Source of the DNA: Bythopirellula goksoeyrii
GTDB taxonomy: Bacteria > Planctomycetota > Planctomycetia > Pirellulales > Lacipirellulaceae
Direction: 5' to 3'
NCBI RefSeq assembly: GCF_008065115.1
Contig: NZ_CP042913.1
Location: forward strand, 3,879,658-3,943,657
Length of the DNA stretch: 64,000 nt
In this document: piece after piece, positions 26,733-34,712 of the stretch
How positions within the stretch are numbered: position 1 is the stretch's first letter
Layout: each line of letters opens with the position of its first letter
Made by a program: the position numbers and the translations under genes
The notes under the pieces: generated by a model
What the model was told of the DNA's origin: nothing
Databases searched by the model: none
The model's input: only the letters and a program-made list of their open reading frames with translations

Positions 26733-27629
26733 ATGGCAGATTCTCGGGATCTTGAGGAAACCGACGTCTTCCTCTCGGAGGACGAATTCGCTCATCGATT
26801 CTTTGCGCCCAAGGAACCCGCACTTCAATATTCATTTGGGGCAGCCTCACATGTCGGCGAGGTCCGGCCAAACAATGAAGACCACTTTGCGGTCATTCAA
26901 CGCAGACGCTCCAGTGAACTAGTGATGAGCAATCTAAAAATAAATAGCAACAGTTTCTCTACAGACAGCAGTTTTGCCGCAATCGTAGCTGATGGAATGG
27001 GTGGTGAAAGATTTGGGGAATTTGCGAGCCGAGTCGCTCTGGAAACCATGTTCGACCTGGCAAACCATGCTACAAGTTGGGTAATGAGGTTTACAGACTT
27101 CGAAGCTCAGCAAATTCGACAGCGTGTTCGAGCGTACGTTGATCAGCTTCAGTCCACCATGCGGGAGTACATCCAATCCGATCCCGCTTTAGCAGGCATG
27201 GGCACCACGTGGACGTCTGCGCTTTGCCTGTCTCATGATGTATTGATCGTGCACATTGGCGACTCACGTGCTTACACCCTCAGACAGAAAGAACTCCGAC
27301 AGATTACCCATGACGAGACCGTGGCCCAGGCTTTTGTCGATGCAGGGAAGGCCCCACAGAGCGTTAAACAGTTTCGCCACTTATTGCTGAATCATTTTGG
27401 CGGAGATAAGCAGCAAGTATCTGCGCAAATTTATCACGTCCGCGTTGAGCCTGGCGACCGGTTACTGCTTTGTACGGATGGACTTACGGATATGATTCCG
27501 GACGACCACATATCCAGAACGCTGCAATCGCATGCCGATCCTCAGGAAGCTACTGATGAACTTGTGAAGCAGGCCTTGCTCAATGGTGGCAAGGACAACG
27601 TGACTGTTGTTGTCGCCGCTGTGAAATAG
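26733..27629 (+). CDS. PP2C-family protein phosphatase
   Basis: The 298-residue protein shows the metal-dependent phosphatase motifs in order: RPNNEDHF (motif 1), VADGMGG (motif 2, metal-binding D), GMGTTWTSA (motif 5), IHIGDSRAY-type (VHIGDSRAY), LLLCTDGLTDMI (motif 8, D) and GGKDNVTVVV (motif 11, D). PP2C enzymes use two Mn/Mg ions to remove phosphate from Ser/Thr. No membrane helix is present, so it is cytoplasmic. GGTGAG precedes the ATG. Its place after a Ser/Thr kinase on the same strand suggests it reverses that kinase, though the 440-base gap argues for separate promoters. Confidence 0.93.
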   Translation: MADSRDLEETDVFLSEDEFAHRFFAPKEPALQYSFGAASHVGEVRPNNEDHFAVIQRRRSSELVMSNLKINSNSFSTDSSFAAIVADGMGGERFGEFASRVALETMFDLANHATSWVMRFTDFEAQQIRQRVRAYVDQLQSTMREYIQSDPALAGMGTTWTSALCLSHDVLIVHIGDSRAYTLRQKELRQITHDETVAQAFVDAGKAPQSVKQFRHLLLNHFGGDKQQVSAQIYHVRVEPGDRLLLCTDGLTDMIPDDHISRTLQSHADPQEATDELVKQALLNGGKDNVTVVVAAVK

Positions 27630-28245
27630 TCCATGAATAATTCGCGTGAGACGGCATACGTCGCTACTGTTCGCGTTATTCCTTGCGGGAACGACACGAG
27701 AGCTTTTTGATGGCTAAGTTATTTTCGGCAACGGACTCAAAGCTGATGGACATGGCGACGACTCCAGGCCGTCGGCACGTGCTTTCGTCGCAGGTTCCAC
27801 CAGCCGATGGCCTCGATCGGCCTCCTGCTGAACCTCCTGTCGTTCTGTGATGAGGTCAGGCAACTTACGCTAACTGCACAGATGTCCCTATTTTAGTCGA
27901 GAAAATGGCGATGAGTGCGAGCTGGCGAGCGGGCTAACTTGCTGAGACTGATGCATCCTGAGTGAGTGGGCAGTCGCCTATCTGAGCGAAGTCGAATTCA
28001 CCTCTACAGCCAAACGATCACTCCCATTCCAGTTGAGAACTGACTCCGATGCGGGGTAGAACATTCTATGAGGGTGTCTCAACCGGCGCCGATTCGATGG
28101 TAATCTGGAACTGTGATTGATGTCATGGGCTTAGAAACAGAGTGCTGCCAAGATATTGCCGTAAGTAGACTAAAGTCGACGAGTGCCATCAAACTAAGGA
28201 TTAGTGAAATCAAGGGACGCACTTAAGCCGTCGCCGCTTGGAGCA
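27630..28245. other. 616-base gap, no clear gene
   Basis: A 46-codon frame at 27710-27850 (MAKLFSATDSK start) exists but has no strong ribosome site or family. The motif AGGCAACTTACGC near 27856 also occurs near 7533, another small intergenic repetition. Nothing else is supported. Confidence 0.35.
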
Positions 28246-28536
28246 CTAACCACCAATGGGGTCCACTACGTGGGGCCTTGCACTGTGCATCCTAACGGTC
28301 CACTCCGCTCTTGCGCTTGCCGTCATATTTTGTGAGCAACGTTCTTTCCTAGGTTGTTGGATTTCGGTGTGGCCCCCTTCCAGGATAGCGGGACGCAACA
28401 ATTGGACCGCCAGCTCACTCAGACGCTTCGGCATTTCTTCCAAAGCTGGATCGACGTAATACTTGCACGGGTGGCTGAGGCCGCAGCGTGAACAGTGAGC
28501 CTTGTTTACACAGTTACAGCAAGGAGACAGAAACAT
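28246..28536 (-). CDS. cysteine-rich small protein
   Basis: The 96-residue frame begins MFLSPCCNCVNKAHCSRCG and contains seven cysteines in the first 24 residues, with CxxC (CNC/CSRC) spacing typical of zinc or iron-sulfur binding. The next part is helical (EEMPKRLSELAVQLLRPAIL). AGAGGTG lies just upstream of the ATG on this strand. The C-terminal third is low in character and may not be conserved. A plus-strand frame in the same place lacks a ribosome site. No function is known. Confidence 0.5.
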   Translation of the reverse strand: MFLSPCCNCVNKAHCSRCGLSHPCKYYVDPALEEMPKRLSELAVQLLRPAILEGGHTEIQQPRKERCSQNMTASARAEWTVRMHSARPHVVDPIGG

Positions 28537-29039
28537 AAGACACCTCTCAATCCTTATCAGACATGAAGCGATGAAATTGATGTAGGTAATGCCTGTCAGT
28601 CAGAACCTGAGCCGAAAGCGTGACAGGGGAATTTTGGGACAAGGCGCTGCTGCCATCTTGGCCGGGGATTTCCTGCCTGTACTCTAGCCACATGTGCTGA
28701 CGGATCGTTCCTCTATATTCACTCTAGTTCGACGTGGCGAGATCTGAATCTGCGCTTCGTTGTATTTGGCCATAAGAGTGAAATATACGAGGGACAATTC
28801 CGGAAAAACCGGTATTCGCACCCGGAAATGCTGTTATAGTTCATTCGCAAGTTAAATCGCTCGATTGAATCGTAGAGTTAGACGAGTGTTGATTTGCAGT
28901 GAGTGATTTCTTGGCTTGTCATGTTCGAGGGATCGTTGCAAGATGTAATCTCATCCCACGGCGACCTGGCGAGGGGCACGCAGAGCTAGGAAAAGCTGCT
29001 ATGATGTCAATCGGATAACTTAACCAAGGGAGTCTTGCC
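28537..29039. other. 503-base gap upstream of a small zinc-ribbon gene
   Basis: No gene is seen. A short hairpin CCGG-AAAAA-CCGG lies near 28800-28812 and may be part of a leader or promoter. AAGGGAG just before 29040 is the ribosome site of the next gene. Confidence 0.35.
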
Positions 29040-29249
29040 ATGGCGTGCGTTCACCTACAGCAGCTTTACAAGCTTTGCCAGCAACAACACCTGAAGCTTG
29101 GCGGCTCGGATTTGATACGTGTAGTCTGCCATCAGTGCGGCGAACAGGAAGTGTGTCCTTCCACGCTCGTGGAAGAGTACGATTCCAAGCAATCACGGCA
29201 GCGTATCGATGACACGCAGGATCTGCCGACAGATCCCGTCACTTCATAG
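29040..29249 (+). CDS. small zinc-ribbon protein (VCHQCGEQEVCPS type)
   Basis: The 69-residue protein reads MACVHLQQLYKLCQQQHLKL, then GGSDLIRVVCHQCGEQEVCPS, then a charged tail. The C-x2-C and extra C/H residues near the N-terminus could form one zinc site. I recall near-identical short proteins across Pirellulales, which supports a real gene of unknown function. AAGGGAG lies nine bases before the ATG. Confidence 0.75.
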   Translation: MACVHLQQLYKLCQQQHLKLGGSDLIRVVCHQCGEQEVCPSTLVEEYDSKQSRQRIDDTQDLPTDPVTS

Positions 29250-29427
29250 ATGATTGACTACGCCAACGATACTGAGATCACTGTCTTCTCTGGTTCAGTT
29301 AAAAAACGTGAATGAGATAACTTCACGGCGGTAAATCGACCCCTATCGATCGACTGGGCAGAGAGGTTGGTCTGAGCAGTCACTCGGCTGGGCGACTAGT
29401 TCAATGAAGCGACCCAAAGGCAGCAGC

Positions 29428-30552
29428 CTATTTCCTTAATCGTGAGATAATTCCAGAGGAAGCCGAATCAATCCCTTTGAGTGACGAGAGCAGGGCCTCA
29501 CGATTGGGGGCAGCGTCTAGCGCCACTACGCGCGAGATTTTTTCTGTTAGCACCAACTCACACAATGAATGAGTGTATTCCCGCATCCCTTCCGCCCGGC
29601 ATTGATGCAAGAGTGCTGGCAGGTCATCGTCCTCTTCGTGCAAGATCTTGTCTTTGACAATCGAGTTCACCAGCAACACCTCCGTCGCTGGATAGCGCCG
29701 CCCCTCTTCCAAAGCTGGCAACAGCCGCTGGCACATGATTGCCTTCAGGCTGTTTGAGAGCGAGGAGCGGATAAAGCTGTGCTCGCTCCGTTCGAAGAAT
29801 TCGAGAATCCGAGAAAAACTCAACTGAGCATCTGCACAGTGCAACGATCCCATCACCAAGTGTCCTGTCTCGGCAGCTTGAATCGCCGCCAACATGGTTT
29901 CTCGATCTCGCATTTCACCTATCAGTATCGCGTCGGGATCCTGCCGTACGACAACTCGCATCGCATCCTGAAAGTTCGGTACGTCAAGTCCCACTTCACG
30001 CTGCGAGATGATGCACTTTTTCCCATGAAAAGCAAACTCGATGGGGTCTTCGATGGTAATAATATGCATGCTACGGTTTTGGTTGATGTGTTCGAGCATA
30101 GCTGCCAAGGTGGAACTTTTGCCGCTGCCCGTCACGCCACACACCAAGACTAATCCTTCACTAGTCTCCGTGATCATTTTGCGGTAGACGTCAGGAAGGT
30201 TCAGATCATTAAAGTTCAAGATCTTAGCCTGCACGCGCCGAATCGCCGCATGAATCTCACCTCGTGAACGAAATAGGTTGATCCGAAAGCGGTCGCCTGT
30301 GTGGTGAGCGGCTGAGAAATCGACCGAGCCCTTATTCTCGAAGTCTCGCCAACGATCGTGCGGGACCATCGACTTAAACATGCCATCCAAATAGCTCGCA
30401 TCCGGAAGTTCCGGCAACTGCAACTTGCGGAGGTGCCCTCCGATCCGCACATAGGGAGGATATCCGACTTTCAAATGCAAGTCCGAGGCTTCATGCTCGC
30501 TGACGAAGGTCAGGAGTTTTTGAATTTCTTCTTCAGGAGGTAATAGTTCCAT
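29428..30552 (-). CDS. pilT: PilT-like twitching motility ATPase
   Basis: The 374-residue protein is a secretion-superfamily hexameric ATPase. It has an N-terminal PAS-like domain (ASDLHLKVGYPPYVRI), Walker A GVTGSGKSS (139-147, K145), an Asp box (ITIEDPIEF), Walker B (DAILIGEMRD) and the His box ETGHLVMGSLH. PilT powers retraction of type IV pili, and PilU is the closest paralogue. The usual C-terminal AIRNLIRE motif is not seen, and the tail differs from model PilT. No other pilus genes lie nearby. AGGGGA precedes the ATG. The symbol reflects family, not proven function. Confidence 0.85.
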   Translation of the reverse strand: MELLPPEEEIQKLLTFVSEHEASDLHLKVGYPPYVRIGGHLRKLQLPELPDASYLDGMFKSMVPHDRWRDFENKGSVDFSAAHHTGDRFRINLFRSRGEIHAAIRRVQAKILNFNDLNLPDVYRKMITETSEGLVLVCGVTGSGKSSTLAAMLEHINQNRSMHIITIEDPIEFAFHGKKCIISQREVGLDVPNFQDAMRVVVRQDPDAILIGEMRDRETMLAAIQAAETGHLVMGSLHCADAQLSFSRILEFFERSEHSFIRSSLSNSLKAIMCQRLLPALEEGRRYPATEVLLVNSIVKDKILHEEDDDLPALLHQCRAEGMREYTHSLCELVLTEKISRVVALDAAPNREALLSSLKGIDSASSGIISRLRK

Positions 30553-30605
30553 GAGACAGGTCCCCTAACTAATGGAGAGTCCTCGTCCAGGCAAAACCAA
30601 ATCCA

Positions 30606-30899
30606 CTATTGTGGCTGCTCTTTTCCATGCTCTGTGGCAAAGGAAACCCCTAAGTTGTTGTTTCCATTATAATCAGATTCGCGACGAAGTGCGCCTACGC
30701 GCGGTTGACTACTCGTAAAAAGAAAATGAAGTAAGACGCCCCCTACTGTGACCGTGATCAGGCTTCCCAAGATATTAGTGCTTTCAAACCCGAGGAGCCC
30801 GAACACTAACCTGCCTACGATCGCCCTGATCACACCCACGACGAAATTTCCCGGCAACCCGAAACCACCCCCCACCTCATCAGAGTTCTGGCCAACCAT
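30606..30899 (-). pseudogene. GlsB/YeaQ/YmgE-like membrane protein, N-terminus lost
   Basis: From ATG 30899 the frame gives GGGFGLPGNFVVGVIRAIVG, then RLVFGLLGFESTNILGSLI and TVTVGGVLLHFLF. These match helices 2 and 3 of the GlsB/YeaQ/YmgE (transglycosylase-associated) family, which normally has three membrane helices in about 85 residues. The first helix is missing: just upstream the frame runs through sequence of the dispersed repeat (30976-31058) with no hydrophobic segment. Near-universal glycines are changed (GVIRAIVGR for GVIGAxxGG). A charged 40-residue tail follows. It is most likely a degraded gene, though a shortened product starting at 30899 is possible. Confidence 0.6.
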
Positions 30900-30975
30900 C
30901 CGGCCACGAGGCCTGAGATTGGTAAGTTCAAAGCACTTGCCCCAGTCGATGCTTATGTCAACTAGGGCAAGTGTT

Positions 30976-31058
30976 GCCAATTGACGGAGGTCGCGCCACC
31001 GCCAGCAATTCGGCAATTTGCAGCGGCGCAGCGGATGGACCACCCGACGTGATTTAAC
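30976..31058 (+). repeat. dispersed hairpin repeat, copy 4
   Basis: TTGACGGAGGTCGCGCCACC corresponds to the CTGAACGAGGTCGCGCAC block, and GGATGGACCACCCGACGTG corresponds to the TTGGACCACCCGAC block. It lies between the truncated GlsB-like gene and the UPF0158 gene. Boundaries are approximate. Confidence 0.5.
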
Positions 31059-31114
31059 AGAATTGGCTAAGTACAGAGGAGTCCTTCGAGATTGTCCACC
31101 GCTGCGCCTGAGCT

Positions 31115-31600
31115 TCACTTCCACTCTGGTTCGACACCGTGCTCACGCAAGAACTCCTCCGCCAACTGCTGGGTCTTTCGCTCACGGTAATCATAGAATG
31201 CGTGGACAATCCTGTCGTCATTCACTGACTTCTTCCACCCACCGATGGAGCCGGAATAGGCGATTCGCGCCCTTGTATGGTCTTCCATATTCTCAGTCCA
31301 ATCTGAATCCAGGAATTCCCGCAGAAGCTCGTGATGGTCACCGTGATCAAGACCAGGAATCTCAAGGTATTGCTGGGGAGAGGCGTTAGTACGTTCGCGA
31401 AGGGTGCTGTTCTCCTCGGGAGAAATGCCTGCCTCCATGTACGCATCTTCATCGTTCTCGTAAATCCATTCGACCTCGCCGGATTCTAAATCAAGGTAGG
31501 TAGATATTGGACAGACATCTTGAAAGTCCACGTCTCGTTCAAACGCCATGCTGAACATCGTCTGATCAATGATTACTCGTCGCAACTGCGAGTGTCCCAT
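31115..31600 (-). CDS. UPF0158-family protein
   Basis: The 161-residue protein contains ISTYLDLESGEVEWIYE near the N-terminus, YLEIPGLDHGDHHELLREFL in the middle and KTQQLAEEFLREHGVEPEW at the end, the order of conserved blocks in UPF0158 (PF03682), a soluble family of unknown function. I choose ATG 31600 (MGHSQLRRVIID) because family members begin close to this motif and GGGAG lies upstream; the frame is open for 16 more codons. It follows the acidic protein at 31668-31976 closely on the same strand, so the two are probably one operon. Confidence 0.7.
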   Translation of the reverse strand: MGHSQLRRVIIDQTMFSMAFERDVDFQDVCPISTYLDLESGEVEWIYENDEDAYMEAGISPEENSTLRERTNASPQQYLEIPGLDHGDHHELLREFLDSDWTENMEDHTRARIAYSGSIGGWKKSVNDDRIVHAFYDYRERKTQQLAEEFLREHGVEPEWK

Positions 31601-31667
31601 TTTCGCTTTGCTCCCAACACGGCGATTAGCTCCCGAACGAACCAACATTAGGTTACCATCTCACGTT

Positions 31668-31976
31668 TTATGCGTCGTCCCATGCTCGTTCGTTTCCATC
31701 CCAATCTCCGCCTAGCACGTATTCCATCCAACTCTTGAAGAAGTCGATCATTTCTTGCTGTGGATAGGAGAGAGACTGCTCCTCTATCAGAGCCCGTTTC
31801 GCAGCCGCCGCCAACGCTTCCTCCTCTTCTGGCGTAGCATGCAAAAGATAGGCCATGATATGACTCATCGCTGCTTCGTTTGCGTCCTCAGAATCGTCTA
31901 AGCTCTCCTCGTCTTCAATTTCTTGGCAATTGATGTACGCCACAGCATAAACAAGTGCATCGGCAACAGAGTTCAC
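31668..31976 (-). CDS. acidic hypothetical protein with GTG start
   Basis: The 102-residue protein is strongly acidic (EIEDEESLDDSEDANEAAM) and helical, with no recognised domain. It starts with GTG at 31976, supported by GAGGT eight bases upstream. It is the first gene of a pair with the UPF0158 protein. Confidence 0.6.
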   Translation of the reverse strand: MNSVADALVYAVAYINCQEIEDEESLDDSEDANEAAMSHIMAYLLHATPEEEEALAAAAKRALIEEQSLSYPQQEMIDFFKSWMEYVLGGDWDGNERAWDDA

Positions 31977-32582
31977 TGCAATTACCTCGCAAATTGGTTT
32001 CGCTGGATGACAAGTAGTTTAAACGGGATTGTACCAACTTCGGAGGTGAATAGTCACAACTCCCACCGCCCGCAATTTCCCGCATGCTCAGCGGCTAAGG
32101 GCTCGACTGGTTTCAGCAAGTCATGCCACTGAGGTTGCCCACCGGCGGCGACCCCTCCGCAGTTTAGCCGGGAGGCGTCACCCCGGCCGGATTCTACGCC
32201 TGTCGGAACCTACGGCGGCAGCATGGGCACTCGCCGTTAAAGCCGTGTACTAGCGCGGTGAATGCCGTCGGCTGGGGCAGCGACATGATCGCTTTGAAGG
32301 CAAGTGGGTCCCGGTGGGCGTAATGCCGGTAGGTTACGCCTCCTAGGCTGGACCGAAAAAGGCCCAGTCCTGACGTTGCCGGTTGGCATCTGATTGTATT
32401 ATTACCGGCTCATGTACCGGAAAGCAGTACTTTGGGTGTTTAGATCGTCTTGTCCACAAATGGATTGATATTGCTGGACAATCAAGCGCAAAATGAACGC
32501 CTGGAGGGGATGGTCATCAGGCCAACTCTCAATAGCGATTCCGCCGCAGACGAACCGGAAGACCAGCATTTTGAGTTCTCAA
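31977..32582. other. 606-base GC-rich gap with hairpins
   Basis: The part from 32130 to 32400 is clearly richer in G+C than the flanks and has no open frame over its length. A strong hairpin (arms GGCTGG-ACC and GG-CCCAGTCC around GAAAAA, about 32345-32370) is present without a T tract. It could be a structured RNA or a decayed gene. CCACTGAGGTTGCCCACC near 32127 faintly resembles the dispersed repeat. Confidence 0.35.
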
Positions 32583-33020
32583 ATGAAGTCAATGAATAGC
32601 ATGTCAAAGGAAGCCAGCGATCGAATTACTGAAGCAGTCTCCGCCGCAGAATATCGAACATCCGCGGAAATAAAGGTGATCGTCTTAAGCTATTGCTGGA
32701 CAGACATCCGTGAGAAAGCAGAGTCACTCTTTTACAAATACGAGCTTCACGAGACTCAAGACCGCAACGCCGTGATGATATTGCTGGTCCTCGTCAATCA
32801 CGAGTTTCTTGTCTACGGGGACAAAGGGATCCACGAAAAGGTGGAAGAAGACTTCTGGTCAACGGTCTGCAGCGCGATGCGGGAGAAGTTCCAGGCGGGG
32901 AACCTGGTCGACGGTCTCTGCACCGGAGTCGAACGCGTTGGCGACCAACTCGCTACCTATTTCCCACGTGCTGAGGACGACGTCAACGAAGTTACTGACG
33001 AGGTTGTCCATGAAGACTGA
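32583..33020 (+). CDS. TPM-domain protein, cytosolic form
   Basis: The ~145-residue protein carries a TPM domain (PF04536 type): RITEAVSAAEYRTSAEIKVI, RNAVMILLVLVNHEFLVYGD and FQAGNLVDGLCTGVERVGDQ. The domain occurs in plant TLP18.3 photosystem II repair protein and bacterial YgcG and has weak phosphatase links. There is no signal peptide. The start is uncertain: in-frame ATGs lie at 32583, 32592 and 32601 and none has a clear ribosome site. The stop overlaps the next TPM gene by 11 bases, so the two are translationally coupled. Confidence 0.75.
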   Translation: MKSMNSMSKEASDRITEAVSAAEYRTSAEIKVIVLSYCWTDIREKAESLFYKYELHETQDRNAVMILLVLVNHEFLVYGDKGIHEKVEEDFWSTVCSAMREKFQAGNLVDGLCTGVERVGDQLATYFPRAEDDVNEVTDEVVHED

Positions 33021-33831
33021 ATTTCTGTGGTCACTCGTTGTGTTGGTGATGCTCTCCTCTTTGGGTGTTGCGCAAGAAGAACCGCCAGCCGCGGTAGGCG
33101 CCGAGCAGGGGCTGGCGCAGCAGAAGAACTATGCCCCCTATCCAGAGCCGGACTCGGGCTACGTGACCGACCTTGCGGGCCTGCTACCACCAGAGGAAGA
33201 AGAACAAATCGAGCAATGGCTTTGGGATGTCGAAGCGAAGACGGGCGTGGAAATTGCGGTCGTAATAATTAACTCCATCAAGGACTATCCGGGCAGCGCG
33301 AACGATTCCATCGAGTCGTTTGCTACTGGTCTGTTCGACAAATATGGCATTGGGAACCTACCGAAAGACGACGGCGTGCTGCTGCTAGTAGCGCGGAACG
33401 ACCGCGAGGCTCGGATCGAACTTGGCAAAAGCTACGGACGATCGCGCGACGCTGACGCTGTGGCAATCATGGATGGCCGGATCATTCCGCAGTTCAAGGA
33501 GGATCGATACAACAAGGGCATTATAGAAGGGGTCCGGGGACTCATGGCGGAGTTCGCCGGTGTGCGTGTCGGCGTCAATTGGCAGTTGATCGCATTGATC
33601 GTCGCCATCCCCATCGTTGGCGCGATCGCATTCAGCCTCTTCAAGAGCGGCAAACGCGGGTGGGGTTGGGTATGCGTTGGAATTCTCATCATTCTCGTGC
33701 TTGCCGTTTTGAGAATTCTGGCTATTCTCGTCAAATCCAGTGATTCCAGCGGCTCTTGGAGCTCGGGCGGATTTGGCGGAGGGTTTGGTGGAGGATCGTC
33801 GGGCGGCGGAGGCGCTACCGGTAGCTGGTAG
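33010..33831 (+). CDS. secreted TPM-domain protein with Gly-rich tail (YgcG-like)
   Basis: The 273-residue protein begins inside the preceding gene. It has a signal peptide (FLWSLVVLVMLSSLGVAQ), then a TPM domain with the hallmark YVTDLAGLLPPEEEEQIEQW, KYGIGNLPKDDGVLLLVA and REARIELGKSYG. Two membrane helices follow (about 190-215 and 225-245) before a Gly/Ser tail (GGFGGGFGGGSSGGGG) ending in GSW. This is the YgcG/beta-propeller-less layout seen widely in bacteria. The domain probably faces outside the cytoplasm. It sits with a cytosolic TPM protein and a zf-TFIIB protein, a frequent neighbourhood for this family as I recall. Confidence 0.87.
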   Translation: MKTEFLWSLVVLVMLSSLGVAQEEPPAAVGAEQGLAQQKNYAPYPEPDSGYVTDLAGLLPPEEEEQIEQWLWDVEAKTGVEIAVVIINSIKDYPGSANDSIESFATGLFDKYGIGNLPKDDGVLLLVARNDREARIELGKSYGRSRDADAVAIMDGRIIPQFKEDRYNKGIIEGVRGLMAEFAGVRVGVNWQLIALIVAIPIVGAIAFSLFKSGKRGWGWVCVGILIILVLAVLRILAILVKSSDSSGSWSSGGFGGGFGGGSSGGGGATGSW

Positions 33832-33842
33832 AAGGACAGAAC

Positions 33843-34271
33843 ATGCATTGCCCCAAGTGCAATCAGACTTCACTGAAGCCCTACAAATTCAAGCGCTCCG
33901 ACGTAGTCGTCGACGTATGCGAGCGTTGTAAGGGCGTCTGGTTCGATGCCAACGAACTGAACGAGGTGTTGCCGGTCGCCAGCAAGGACTTGCAGGTTCC
34001 CAACGACGCCAAGCCAACGGGGATGACTTGCCCGAAATGCCTTGTCCCACTAGAGGCTTTTGACTACCCACAGACCTACGTCAAAATCGACATGTGTAGA
34101 GTGTGCAAAGGGCTATGGCTGTACAAGAGTGAACTCAAAGAGATCAAGATTGTCCGCGGGCACCTCGAAAAGAAAGGGAAGTTGGAATCACACGCCCCTG
34201 TAGAGGGCATTAAAGGGGAGGCTTTGACCTGGGTCAACTGGGCGATCGATAAACTTTCACAATTCGACTAG
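33843..34271 (+). CDS. double zf-TFIIB zinc-ribbon protein
   Basis: The 142-residue protein holds two zinc ribbons of the zf-TFIIB family: MHCPKCN...CERCKGVWFDANEL (residues 1-38) and TCPKC...CRVCKGLWLYKSEL (about 62-98), each with two CxxC knuckles followed by the G-x-W signature. The C-terminus is basic and helical. The family is widespread in bacteria with unknown function. It starts 11 bases after the secreted TPM gene and is the third gene of that operon. A related gene is cut by the window end at 63772. Confidence 0.85.
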   Translation: MHCPKCNQTSLKPYKFKRSDVVVDVCERCKGVWFDANELNEVLPVASKDLQVPNDAKPTGMTCPKCLVPLEAFDYPQTYVKIDMCRVCKGLWLYKSELKEIKIVRGHLEKKGKLESHAPVEGIKGEALTWVNWAIDKLSQFD

Positions 34272-34409
34272 ATGGGGCAATTTCAACGGATTATCAATAC
34301 GCTGTCAGGAACTGATGTAATTCAAGCCTCGCAGCGGCTATCTCACGCTGATATTCACGACCGCCAAGGACACTTTCCGTTCGGACGACTCAGTGGTAGT
34401 CTCGCTCAA

Positions 34410-34560
34410 ACTCCACCGCTGCATCCTGAAGAACTCTCGAACTGAACGAAGTTGGACCACCCGACTGAAGTTACGCTCGACGCCAACTCGCAGAGGTGTA
34501 CTTTGACACCGCTGCGCCTTGGAAGAAGCTCTTCCAGCGATCGGTTGATGCAACTGATGC
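34410..34560 (+). repeat. dispersed hairpin repeat, copy 5 (reference copy)
   Basis: The most complete copy fills most of the 441-base gap between the zf-TFIIB gene and a sulfatase. In order it has CTGCATCCTGAAG, CTGAACGAAGTTGGACCACC, GACTGAAGTTACGCTCGACG, GCAGAGGTGTAC, the perfect hairpin TGGAAGA-AGC-TCTTCCA (34520-34536), and GGTTGATGCAACTGATGC. The copy near 40,080 has the same hairpin stem with a changed loop (ACC). Confidence 0.65.
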
Positions 34561-34712
34561 CCCAGAGCAAGTCTGCTGATTGTGGGAGGTGGCTCCAGAG
34601 CACGGCAGGAAAGGAATCTTGATATCCAGTATGATTGACAGGAAGCGACACTTCCGATCAGTGAAAACAATTCTTTTGATTCGCTTTTTGCCCATGAAAG
34701 GCTCGATTTGCC

